Source of the DNA: a virus | Strand: one strand, 5' to 3' | Length of the DNA: 28,342 nucleotides | Virus record (IMG/VR): IMGVR_UViG_3300025674_006516 | Coordinates: 1 to 28,342 of that record | In this document: positions 5,892-13,234 of the stretch, in pieces | How the letters are laid out: every line of letters begins with the position of its first letter | Numbering within the stretch: position 1 is the stretch's first letter | Program-made: the position numbers and the translations under genes | The notes under the pieces: generated by a model | What the model saw: the letters and a program-made list of their open reading frames with translations, nothing else | Told to the model about the DNA's origin: nothing | Databases searched by the model: none

Positions 5892-6155
5892 TCACTCCTT
5901 TAGTTTTGTTTTGAGAATCTTGGCTCTGTGGCGTCCGCCTTGCAGCGTGACAACCACATCACACCTACCATATAACACGTTGCGGAGCGTTGTCAAGGAC
6001 GGATCGCTCCAGCCGCTCTCCGTTCGGATCTTAACGGCTGACTGCCCCCTGTTGGCGATCTTCAGGGCGTCACGATACGCAGCCGAAAGAGAGGAATATA
6101 CGCCATGAAATGTATCATCCCCATCGAAAAGGCAATAGGTGTAAATCTTTGTCAT
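5892..6155 (-). CDS. Hypothetical protein, 87 aa
   Basis: ATG 6155 is preferred over the upstream in-frame GTG at 6164 because it forms ATGA with the preceding stop. The sequence MTKIYTYCLFDGDDTFHGVYSSLSAAYRDAL looks like a small alpha/beta domain with the 'xGVySSLxxAyrdAlk' wording common in phage proteins of unknown role. The C-terminal part is beta-like (DVVVTLQGGRHRAKIL). No function is assigned. Confidence 0.7.
   Translation of the reverse strand: MTKIYTYCLFDGDDTFHGVYSSLSAAYRDALKIANRGQSAVKIRTESGWSDPSLTTLRNVLYGRCDVVVTLQGGRHRAKILKTKLKE
5969..5996 (-). promoter_or_regulatory. Possible internal promoter
   Basis: TTGACA (5996-5991), 16-base spacer, TATATG (5974-5969) inside the preceding gene, about 80 bases before the micro-gene at 5889. 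A good match, but it lies wholly in coding sequence and could be chance. Confidence 0.4.
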
Positions 6156-6382
6156 GTACCACACGCTTTACATCGTGACACAAACTTTTGCTTTTTCTCC
6201 TTCATGCCAATCTTAATTTTTTTGAAGTTCTCAGCACGATCTTTGATGACTTTGCCGTTATGCAAAGCCTTTACATGACTACCGGTATAGGCACCACATA
6301 AAACAATAGCCTGAGAGGGCACGTAGAATATGTACTCACCCGGATGGGGAATTGCTTCTTCGGTTATATCATAAAATTCCAT
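6152..6382 (-). CDS. Hypothetical protein, 76 aa
   Basis: ATG 6382 is joined to the upstream stop as TAATG with TTGGATGA upstream. The N-terminal half is beta-rich (HPGEYIFYVPSQAIVLCGAY) and the C-terminal half basic (KKIKIGMKEKKQKFVSRCKACGT), ending in a single CxxC. No family is recognised. Confidence 0.65.
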   Translation of the reverse strand: MEFYDITEEAIPHPGEYIFYVPSQAIVLCGAYTGSHVKALHNGKVIKDRAENFKKIKIGMKEKKQKFVSRCKACGT

Positions 6383-7296
6383 TAATCATCCAAGGTCATT
6401 GATTGGTCATAAGCTTTATACTTTAGTTTGGTTAGGATATCAAGAAGATTATTGCGACGCAAAAGTTTAAATGCAATATTCTCAGGACTAAACTCCATAG
6501 CTTCCGTATCAAGCCCTGCTTGCCTCATGGTGCGTATTTTTTTCTTTAGACGGTCAACATGCCTTTGCACTTTTTCAAACTGTCCTCGGTCATACATGGC
6601 GCTTATAGAAGCAACTTGCTGCTCTATGTCAGACGCCTTTTTCTTGGCAGTCTCAAGATCGATAGTTGTATCTGTTCGCTCGGGTTTGTTAACCCACTCA
6701 TCCTCCATCACTGAATATATGCCAGAAGAAGAATGCTCTTCGTTTACGTCCTCAACATAGAGTTCGACCTCATAGCCTTTGATTCGGATATCGTGATGCT
6801 CATTCCAGCGCAAGCGCTTTGCATCAAACATTTCCTTTACCAACTCTTTGTTATCGTCTATCTCTTCAAAATCCACGACAATATGAAGGTCTATGTCAGA
6901 ATATCTTGACCAATGATAGTTTGCAAGCGAGCCTGTGAATCGAACGTCCTGCACGGCTACGTTGAAGGGCAGCCCATCAATAAAATCGTTTGCAATCTCC
7001 ATTAACTTCTTGCTAACAAATCCACGCAACTTTTCGTCTTTCCAAATGCGAGGCTCCAACTCATCGTTAATTTGGAAACCCTCTGGATCAACTTCAAGAA
7101 CCTCAAAGCGCAAACGGTCTGTGCCTGCACGTTGGGTCTTGTTGTTGTATGGAGCGCCTGAAGACAGGTTTTTATGTCCCGAGACGGTAGAGTATATATC
7201 GTTTTTTCGTCTCTGGCTCTTGTATTTCTTTTGTGCCTTGCTCTTAAAGGGGGTCGGCTCGGGGCGCCTTCTTGTGTCAGGTTTCCTCTGGCTCAT
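6382..7296 (-). CDS. Nucleotidyltransferase-fold protein
   Basis: 304 residues. The core has the NTase superfamily signature GS (122-123) followed by YSDIDLHIVVDF (132-143), where D134 and D136 would bind metal. A later acidic strand (YEVELYVED) could give the third carboxylate. The N-terminal ~60 residues are basic and low-complexity (RRRPEPTPFKSKAQKKYKSQRRK), suggesting RNA or DNA binding. The C-terminus is helical with a possible coiled coil (DRLKKKIRTMRQ). The superfamily includes CCA-adding enzymes, poly(A) polymerases, MNT antitoxins and lincosamide NTases; the specific substrate cannot be told. It overlaps the upstream gene by 20 bases. Confidence 0.75.
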   Translation of the reverse strand: MSQRKPDTRRRPEPTPFKSKAQKKYKSQRRKNDIYSTVSGHKNLSSGAPYNNKTQRAGTDRLRFEVLEVDPEGFQINDELEPRIWKDEKLRGFVSKKLMEIANDFIDGLPFNVAVQDVRFTGSLANYHWSRYSDIDLHIVVDFEEIDDNKELVKEMFDAKRLRWNEHHDIRIKGYEVELYVEDVNEEHSSSGIYSVMEDEWVNKPERTDTTIDLETAKKKASDIEQQVASISAMYDRGQFEKVQRHVDRLKKKIRTMRQAGLDTEAMEFSPENIAFKLLRRNNLLDILTKLKYKAYDQSMTLDD

Positions 7297-7639
7297 TCTT
7301 CTTTACCTCGCCTGTTGCAGTATAAATAGTCTGCCGACCATCATCATAAGTGATGATTGTTCCATTAGTTGGGTGAGAGCTAACATGAATTTTGATAAAG
7401 TCATCAAAGTTATCAAAGAAAGCAATGCTACCTCTTGGTGCTGGTGTTAGCCAGTGAATAACTGTGTGTCCGGTTGCAAACAGGCAACCCTCAATAACAA
7501 CACCTTCGCCTGAGATTCCCGTTTCGTCACTTTGGCGACAAACAGTAAAAGTGGTCATCCCTTGTGGGGCTTTGTTAGTCAGCTTCTTGGGCTTGAGATC
7601 TTCTATCTCGGTACTGACTGCCTCTGCGGCTTCTGACAT
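7277..7639 (-). CDS. Conserved small protein of unknown function
   Basis: 120 residues; ATG 7639 joined to the upstream stop as TAATG behind AGGAGACGC. The central pattern FTVCRQSDETGISGEGVVIEG ... FATGHTVIHWLTP ... IAFFDNFDDFIKIH matches a widespread small bacterial and phage domain of the 'R..DesG.SGtG.v.eGv.F..G.vvl.W' type. I recognise the pattern but know no function for it. An acidic/basic disordered tail follows. Confidence 0.65.
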   Translation of the reverse strand: MSEAAEAVSTEIEDLKPKKLTNKAPQGMTTFTVCRQSDETGISGEGVVIEGCLFATGHTVIHWLTPAPRGSIAFFDNFDDFIKIHVSSHPTNGTIITYDDGRQTIYTATGEVKKNEPEET

Positions 7640-7872
7640 TAAGCGTCTCCTATTGGTTTTTTATTCTTAAGCATGTCAGATATAAAATATCTGTCAAGTG
7701 CATCTTGCAAAGCCTTTTCGGAGTCTACCACATCTGGGCAAACTTCCGGCTCTTCAATCAGCCGCTTTGTTAAATCTTCTAGATCAGCATTAACTTCCAT
7801 TAGTTTTTTATCAATAGTATCCAGTTTGCCCTCCATTTGCTCATAGGGGCAATCCTTTTTGTTCTTAGGCAT
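7639..7872 (-). CDS. Small coiled-coil protein
   Basis: 77 residues from ATG 7872 with GGAG upstream. Residues about 12-42 form a heptad-like helix (MEGKLDTIDKKLMEVNADLEDLTKRL). No family is recognised. It shares a TAATG junction with the next gene. Confidence 0.65.
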   Translation of the reverse strand: MPKNKKDCPYEQMEGKLDTIDKKLMEVNADLEDLTKRLIEEPEVCPDVVDSEKALQDALDRYFISDMLKNKKPIGDA

Positions 7873-7875
7873 TCT

Positions 7876-8607
7876 TTACTCCGTTAAAGAATCGAAATTC
7901 ATTTGCCAGATTGGGACAACAATAACAAAATTGTTTAGAACTTGGTAACCAAACTCGGTCACCCCAACATCAATAGCCATAATGATTCCGATCAATTCTC
8001 CTCTTTCATCAAACATACCTGAGCCGGAAGCTCCTGACCAAGCATAAGTTTGTATAATCAAATAATCTCCGCTAAAGCCAGAGATATTCCCGGTCCACGT
8101 TGTTGGCCCGTTACTGTTAGGGTAACCTGTGTAATAAGTTTTGTCAAGCAGGTTGTAACTTTTTTTCCAATTGGCTAGGGCAGCAGGCACCCTTATCGGT
8201 GTTCTCGACTTCATTTCAGAAATCTCAACAATTGCATAATCTACTTCTCTATCGATTATTACTATTTTTTTGCACTTAGAAGTCTCTTTATCATGAAAGA
8301 TTAGAATACTCTCACAACGATCCAAAATCCCATGAGCCGAGGTTAGAACATAAAAGCCCTCTGCGAAAGAAAAGTAAGTACCACTCAAGGTAGACATGGC
8401 GCCAGAAGCAAAATCCATGGAAGCTACCCGAACTGCCGATTTTACAGATCTTCTAATCGCCTGCTTCTGATTGATGTTATAGTGTGCCGACATTGTTTCA
8501 TAACTATGGGGTGTTTCTGGTGTGGGATGCAGCAAGAGCACTTGAATCATAAACAAACCAAATATCACCCCGAACACTATCGACGCTATTGATTTGGTTA
8601 TTGACAT
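7876..8607 (-). CDS. Membrane-anchored trypsin-like serine protease
   Basis: 243 residues; ATG 8607 behind AGGAGAAAAT. An N-terminal hydrophobic helix (about 6-26, IASIVFGVIFGLFMIQVLLL) without an obvious cleavage site suggests a signal anchor, placing the catalytic domain outside the cytoplasm. The chymotrypsin-fold triad is readable: His92 in VLTSAHG, Asp123 in REVDYAIVEI, Ser194 in SGASGSGMF (cf. GDSGGP/GNSGGP). The size fits a single HtrA-type protease domain without a PDZ domain. Phage-encoded exported proteases of this class are unusual; roles in envelope remodelling, superinfection control or lysis are only inference. Confidence 0.8.
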   Translation of the reverse strand: MSITKSIASIVFGVIFGLFMIQVLLLHPTPETPHSYETMSAHYNINQKQAIRRSVKSAVRVASMDFASGAMSTLSGTYFSFAEGFYVLTSAHGILDRCESILIFHDKETSKCKKIVIIDREVDYAIVEISEMKSRTPIRVPAALANWKKSYNLLDKTYYTGYPNSNGPTTWTGNISGFSGDYLIIQTYAWSGASGSGMFDERGELIGIIMAIDVGVTEFGYQVLNNFVIVVPIWQMNFDSLTE

Positions 8608-8615
8608 ATTTTCTC

Positions 8616-10916
8616 CTATACTTGTCTTTGGTATGATATAAATACTGGCACCTCTTCGACGCCTGCCTTTATAGCATAACGCAAATCATCCTCGTTGCCA
8701 GTTATTTTTGCTCTTCCGTTTTTTCCTATCGCTATGTAAATAGGATCCCGTGGTCCGTTTTCTATAAATTTCTCGTATCCTGCATCAAAGTGGTGACCAT
8801 GTTTGCGGGGCATACGACCCAAAAGACCCTCTAGGTCTGCAACCGGCATCATAACACTATAACGAGTTAGGTTCATGTTAGTTGGTTGATCATACATGAC
8901 GCCTCCCTCAACCCAATCATCTATCAAGCCTTGGATAGACGGCGCGGGGGTTGTGCGTGGGCCAGATTGTCTTTGTGAAAATGCAGCATAATACTCACTT
9001 AGCCTTTTTTTACCAGAGGATACCAAGTCAGCGCGTTCTACCTTGTGAATACGAATGTCGCTGCTAATCTTGCGAATTTGGGGGATCAAAACTTTACGGA
9101 CCCACTCCATTCTGTTTTTCTGACCTCTCAATGCAAACTTTAGTCTTTGTAGTGACAGAGATCTATTTGCTTGTGTTCTTTTGGTATTACCAACGGTTCT
9201 AACAGTGGTAACATCAGGAATGGCACGTATAATGTTGTGTATATCGGTCATTTCGTAACCCTTTTGTAGAGGGAATGACATGACAAAATCAATTTGATAA
9301 AGTCTTACATCGAGCGGGTTTGCATTTGCTTCGTTTACTGCTACAGCAGTATCACTATTTGGTTCTTCGGGAATTTCAGAAGCCAGAAGCTTTTGTATTT
9401 CACCAACGCTTTTCTCCAAATCGCTAACCATTTCATCAATCGAATCAAGAAAAGAATAAAAACCTTCAATACTGAAATTGTCAAAGCTATGCCCTATGAA
9501 CCCTTGAATCGTATCGTTTAGATCACCCATCAAAAGGTAGTTGTTTGCTCCAGTAAGCCATTTGGCTTTAACATCCGATCTGCGCATGTTGGAGTGTTTT
9601 CTCATAGCTTCTTCATAGCTGCGGGCTTTTACTAAAAATATTTCAGGGTACTCAGACCAAGGTTTAGCAAAAAAACCATTCCGATCGTTACTTTTAAAAA
9701 TATCTATTACTTTACTGTATAGGCGCCCTCCTTCTCTTGTTGCATAAACTTGTCTAGCTGTTATTTCAAAAGGCACCTCAACAACAATTGAGTTAATAGA
9801 GGCGAGCCATGCTGGCCGATCTTGACCATCAACATCTTCTGTATCATAGACCTCAGAGCCATTATACCACACTTGATCGCTATATTTTGATGTATCTATC
9901 CAGTTATTTTCGGCTACACCTATTAGAAGTTCAAATTGTTTCATTTGCTCTTCATCAGGTATGCTAATGCCAGTTGAATTCTTTAAGTGATTCGCAAGCT
10001 GCATAAAAGATTCCACATCTCTAGAATACTCGCCCATTTCTTGTAGATTCTCGGCGCCCGTTATCTCAATGAACTTTTCTATGTATTTCCAAAGAACAGG
10101 AGGCGGGCATGAGTTGGCGCGGCCTTTGATTTGGAAAATGGTTTTGATTTCTGGATTATAAGCAACTGTAACATAAGACTTTGAAAACTTTTTTCCTTTA
10201 TCTCTTTTTCGTAATGAAAACAGGGTACCTCGATTATCGCCTCCACAATGACCCATTCGGGTGGCTTCAATGTCGCACTGGTCGGTGTTAAGATTATACC
10301 AAAAAGCTCCATCTTGAAATGTGTATATGATCTGATCAGAATCCTCCTGCTCATGCTGGAATTTGCGACATTCCTCTTCGGCTACCGAATAATCGCTGGG
10401 AGGGATATCTTTGATCATCTGGTAGTTGTTTGGATTCTGGTTTAGAGTGATTATCGTATTTTCAATTCTTGAAGTAAAATCTTGAAAAGCACCCATAACC
10501 GCTTCATCAACCAAGTCAATTAATTTTTCTGCAAAATCCATCCGATCTGGTATTATTTTTTGAGCCTTTTTGAAAAAGCGATTACGTGCTTTAAAAACTT
10601 CACCGATTTGACCATAATAAACGGAATTAGCAAAGTTCTGAACAAGTTCATATTTTCTTACTTCAGTATCTTCTTCCCGAAAGCCACCATCTTTGATAAG
10701 ATCAAGCACATTGCTCACAAAGCTTCTCCTTGCTTCATCAAACACTGCATAATACTTAAAAGCCGCCCCAACCCACATACGACCTTTTTCGCTCGCAGTT
10801 GGCATCTCAGCCCTAATTGCTTCAACAATAGGTGGGGTTAGCCCAATGTCGGCCAAGCCCTCAGTTATTAGTTCTTCTCGTATGTGTTGAAACCATTTAT
10901 CAGTTGCAAAAGACAT
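8616..10916 (-). CDS. Large multidomain phage protein with PcfJ-like and ParB-like regions
   Basis: 766 residues, the longest complete gene here; ATG 10916 after AGGAGAAAAC. Visible blocks: helical N-terminus (1-160); a central region at about 200-285 (AFWYNL, TRMGHCGGDN, LFSLR, VTVAY, FQIKGRANSCPP) resembling PcfJ-like modules; a region at about 535-625 (FPLQKGYEMTDIHNIIRAIP, VTTVRTV, LKFAL) like a ferredoxin-like domain seen in marine phage proteins; and a C-terminal segment at about 684-766 (PVADLEGLLGRMPR, DPIYIAIGKNGRAKITG, AGVEEVPVFI) that follows the ParB/sulfiredoxin-like pattern. Each likeness is by eye. The whole could be a virion-associated or DNA-handling protein; function unknown. 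Confidence 0.7.
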   Translation of the reverse strand: MSFATDKWFQHIREELITEGLADIGLTPPIVEAIRAEMPTASEKGRMWVGAAFKYYAVFDEARRSFVSNVLDLIKDGGFREEDTEVRKYELVQNFANSVYYGQIGEVFKARNRFFKKAQKIIPDRMDFAEKLIDLVDEAVMGAFQDFTSRIENTIITLNQNPNNYQMIKDIPPSDYSVAEEECRKFQHEQEDSDQIIYTFQDGAFWYNLNTDQCDIEATRMGHCGGDNRGTLFSLRKRDKGKKFSKSYVTVAYNPEIKTIFQIKGRANSCPPPVLWKYIEKFIEITGAENLQEMGEYSRDVESFMQLANHLKNSTGISIPDEEQMKQFELLIGVAENNWIDTSKYSDQVWYNGSEVYDTEDVDGQDRPAWLASINSIVVEVPFEITARQVYATREGGRLYSKVIDIFKSNDRNGFFAKPWSEYPEIFLVKARSYEEAMRKHSNMRRSDVKAKWLTGANNYLLMGDLNDTIQGFIGHSFDNFSIEGFYSFLDSIDEMVSDLEKSVGEIQKLLASEIPEEPNSDTAVAVNEANANPLDVRLYQIDFVMSFPLQKGYEMTDIHNIIRAIPDVTTVRTVGNTKRTQANRSLSLQRLKFALRGQKNRMEWVRKVLIPQIRKISSDIRIHKVERADLVSSGKKRLSEYYAAFSQRQSGPRTTPAPSIQGLIDDWVEGGVMYDQPTNMNLTRYSVMMPVADLEGLLGRMPRKHGHHFDAGYEKFIENGPRDPIYIAIGKNGRAKITGNEDDLRYAIKAGVEEVPVFISYQRQV

Positions 10917-10946
10917 TGTTTTCTCCTATTACCAAATAAATAGTTT

Positions 10947-11276
10947 CTATCTTTGATAGTCGTCTTCTAATCTCACTACATCGCCAAGATGGGGGGTGCT
11001 GACCTCCATAATCTCAACGGAGCTTTCGTTAGCTCCAAAGCGATGGATCTGATATGGCTTAACATGGAAAGCTTGCCCCGGTGTTAGCTTAGTGATATTT
11101 CCGTTTTCGTCATAAATGTATAGGGTTCCAGATAGAACATATACGGTTTCTTCTTTAATTTCGTGATATTGCAGTGATAGTCGGTGTCCTGCATTGATAT
11201 GCAGGAGCTTACCTACATAATCGGATGTCTCTGCCCAGATGATTTCAAATCCCCAAGGTTTCTCGACTCGTCTCAT
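10947..11276 (-). CDS. Cupin, phosphomannose isomerase type II-like
   Basis: 109 residues; ATG 11276 overlaps the upstream TGA. A single cupin barrel: the opening VEKPWGFEIIW and YVGKLLHINAGHRLSLQYHE..EETVYVLSGTLYI (cupin motif 1), then LTPGQAFHVKPYQIHRFGA (motif 2) and a final STPHLGDVVRLEDDYQR. This wording matches the C-terminal cupin of mannose-6-phosphate isomerase/GDP-mannose pyrophosphorylase. Free-standing copies occur in marine phages and may act in surface sugar metabolism or as sugar-binding proteins; catalysis is not proven. Confidence 0.8.
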   Translation of the reverse strand: MRRVEKPWGFEIIWAETSDYVGKLLHINAGHRLSLQYHEIKEETVYVLSGTLYIYDENGNITKLTPGQAFHVKPYQIHRFGANESSVEIMEVSTPHLGDVVRLEDDYQR

Positions 11277-11620
11277 TTGTACCTCATTTGAATATAAACA
11301 ATGGCAAAAGCCAAAATCGTTGATACGATATTTTTAATCGTAAAAAATGATTCTCCCATAAAATACCAAAAAAGCGCAGGCATTACAAGAAAAGATAGGG
11401 AGAAAATGTAAAACCTAGGTGCCCATCCATTTTGAAAATAATCAAAGGCATATTTGATACCAAAAATAAAACACAAGGTGGCTGGTATTGCGGTTATCAC
11501 AGCGATTAATATTGGCCTGTTTGCAGCCCAACTCCAAACAAATTGTGAATAAGAACTAAACCAAGTAATGCATTGCCCAACAATAAACAAAAGTGTTGCA
11601 ATTGCTAGCTTATCGTACAT
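11273..11620 (-). CDS. Four-helix membrane protein
   Basis: 115 residues with four predicted spans: about 5-22, 35-55, 67-87 and 94-112. Motifs YFQNGWAPRFYIF, ALFWYFMGESFFTIKN and AIVYIQMRYK recur in small membrane proteins of marine phages and viruses as I recall them, and resemble the EamA/SMR transporter half-fold. No function is known. It overlaps both neighbours (ATGA with the cupin). Confidence 0.7.
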   Translation of the reverse strand: MYDKLAIATLLFIVGQCITWFSSYSQFVWSWAANRPILIAVITAIPATLCFIFGIKYAFDYFQNGWAPRFYIFSLSFLVMPALFWYFMGESFFTIKNIVSTILAFAIVYIQMRYK

Positions 11621-12356
11621 TGTGAATAACTATTTCCTTTGCATTATCAGCACTAGTTGTTCTACCATGCTTATCAATATAAATCGCTTCACAATCAGAT
11701 AAGGGAAGAAGATCTGAAGGTTTTGTAAGTATAATGTGGGGCTTGGCTCTAAGCTTACCATAAATACTTTGGAAATTTATTTTTTGTTCCTCGACGCCAA
11801 CATTCAAACCTTCAGACAGAAAATTGATTTTGACCTTTGGTAACCTAAGAAACAAGATGTCGCTTACATTATCTTGATCAAAAAGCTCTGCAACGCTTTC
11901 TGCCTTAACGGTCTCTATATTTTCCGGTTTTCTGAAACGCCTTAATCTTGAAAACAAAACAGGATTTAAAAGTTCTAAATCAATGTTGCCTCTTGAGATC
12001 CACCCCTGCTCGGTGCAGTTGTTGAGGACATAGAATATAGCTGCGCGGGCCTGTGGGCTCCTATAAGACGACCAATTTTCTTGAATGATTCCTATTTCCT
12101 TTTCATATTTTAAAGGGAACAGGGACGAAGCAAACTCCGATATAGCTATGGGATCTTCAAAGATGGAGCGCCAACAATCTATGATTATGTGCTTAGTTGT
12201 TTTGCAGTTGAAGAATCTGTCTCTATTTGAAAGGAAGAACTCAATCTCACCAGAAAAGAAGTTACAAGAAGTAACAACACTTCCCTTTGGAATAAGCTCT
12301 TCCAAACAAGCAAGAGACTTGGTGTTACCCAGCGGACTTCTTATCGGGCTTCGCAT
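11610..12356 (-). CDS. Degenerate D12-class methyltransferase-like protein (tentative)
   Basis: 248 residues from ATG 12356, 8 bases after AAGGAAA; a TTG directly upstream is rejected. The order of blocks recalls D12-class adenine-N6 methyltransferases: N-terminal MRSPIRSPLGNTKSLACLEELIP, SCNFFSGEIEFFL at the PFxGSG position, and QARAAIFYVLNNCTEQGWISRG at the 'RAAxFxYLN...G' helix. Where DPPY should be, the sequence reads SDILFLRLPKVKI, so catalysis would be lost. The similarity is by eye and may be wrong. The start overlaps the upstream gene by 32 bases. Confidence 0.5.
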   Translation of the reverse strand: MRSPIRSPLGNTKSLACLEELIPKGSVVTSCNFFSGEIEFFLSNRDRFFNCKTTKHIIIDCWRSIFEDPIAISEFASSLFPLKYEKEIGIIQENWSSYRSPQARAAIFYVLNNCTEQGWISRGNIDLELLNPVLFSRLRRFRKPENIETVKAESVAELFDQDNVSDILFLRLPKVKINFLSEGLNVGVEEQKINFQSIYGKLRAKPHIILTKPSDLLPLSDCEAIYIDKHGRTTSADNAKEIVIHNVR

Positions 12357-12708
12357 CAAACTTTTCCTTAAATTGAGCTACTCTATCTTCTAACTGTTCG
12401 ATTTCAAATTCTTCAGCCTCGCTTGGCGAATCAGGAACTCTTGGCTGCTCAGGCTGAGTCATGAATTGAATATAACCTTCGACAATGTTTTGAACATCGC
12501 CAAGCGCAATATCTATCTTTGCGAGTTTGCGACGTATATAAACTATCTCTTCAAGAGCTTCATTCCCTATTTTTAATTTTGGGGGATTTTTCTCATAAGC
12601 AAGAAAAGTTATTTCTTTGTTTGCTTTCTCATATAAACGATTAACTTCGCCTTCTAAATCGCGAAGCTCAACAGAATACTGAATGTTAACTCTCTGGTCC
12701 ATGTCCAT
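12325..12708 (-). CDS. Hypothetical helical/coiled-coil protein, 127 aa
   Basis: ATG 12708 with AAGGGATAAACA upstream. Long helices predominate (YSVELRDLEGEVNRLYEKANKEI; LEEIVYIRRKLAKIDIALGDVQNIV), with a Pro-rich linker (PEQPRVPDSPSE) and a charged C-terminal helix. No family is recognised. It may act as a scaffold or a small structural subunit, but nothing in the sequence decides. Confidence 0.7.
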   Translation of the reverse strand: MDMDQRVNIQYSVELRDLEGEVNRLYEKANKEITFLAYEKNPPKLKIGNEALEEIVYIRRKLAKIDIALGDVQNIVEGYIQFMTQPEQPRVPDSPSEAEEFEIEQLEDRVAQFKEKFDAKPDKKSAG

Positions 12709-12711
12709 TGT

Positions 12712-13002
12712 TTATCCCTTCAGCACATAGTTGCGTTGATTTAGTGCTGTTTCAACTGTATTGGGGTCGCCTATGACAACGATTTCAGTGCCAGTTGTGC
12801 CCTTGTCAATCGTAATCTTTGAGAAGCGATGTTGCTTGTCAAGCCCTTCCGTAAGTATTCCTTGTTCGTTTAGGCTCTTCATTTGATGCTCTTCTCTCAC
12901 CATAACAACGTGTTCTGGATTAACGAACACTTCTCGTAGCGAGTAACGGCGACCTGCTGTTACTGCACCTGTTCCACAAACTTCTGTTAACTTAACTAGC
13001 AT
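12712..13002 (-). CDS. Conserved small phage protein, FlbD-like pattern
   Basis: 96 residues; ATG 13002 behind AAGGAGAAAGAAA. The pattern SLREVFVNPEHVVMVREE ... RFSKITIDKGTTGTEIVVIGDPNTVETAL resembles a small domain (FlbD-like: 'vfvN...I..i.......T.I.l..G....V.es') often seen in marine phages. The role in phage is unknown. Its SD lies within the last codons of the overlapping upstream gene. Confidence 0.7.
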   Translation of the reverse strand: MLVKLTEVCGTGAVTAGRRYSLREVFVNPEHVVMVREEHQMKSLNEQGILTEGLDKQHRFSKITIDKGTTGTEIVVIGDPNTVETALNQRNYVLKG

Positions 13003-13234
13003 TTTCTTTCTCCTTTGTGATTGGATAAATGTCTTTCATTCTGGTTGTCCAAATGGCATTTTTATAATAAACAAAGCCCCATTTTGGATTTTTGCTATCT
13101 ACTTCCCAAAACAATGCTTTTACAGGTTTCTTGATCTTGATAAATCGATCGAGTATTGAACTATTTTTTACATTTAATTCTTGGAGCAAGTAAGCATCTT
13201 GTGGTATGTGTACCAGTTCTCCTTTCATTATCAT
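12992..13234 (-). CDS. Small 'GELV' beta-barrel-like protein
   Basis: 80 residues. ATG 13234 forms an ATGA junction with groEL; a second ATG at 13228 is possible. It begins MIMKGELVHIPQDAY and has strands KALFWEVDSKNPKWGFVYYKN. By pattern it is the fifth member of the GDLV set. Co-translation with groEL suggests shared expression rather than a shared function. The tail KEKENAS encodes the next SD. Confidence 0.65.
   Translation of the reverse strand: MIMKGELVHIPQDAYLLQELNVKNSSILDRFIKIKKPVKALFWEVDSKNPKWGFVYYKNAIWTTRMKDIYPITKEKENAS

Noticed and set aside
8637-8644. TATAAATA on the plus strand, like a T4 late promoter
   Set aside because: It lies inside a minus-strand gene and points away from all genes; no such motif was found ahead of genes on the coding strand.
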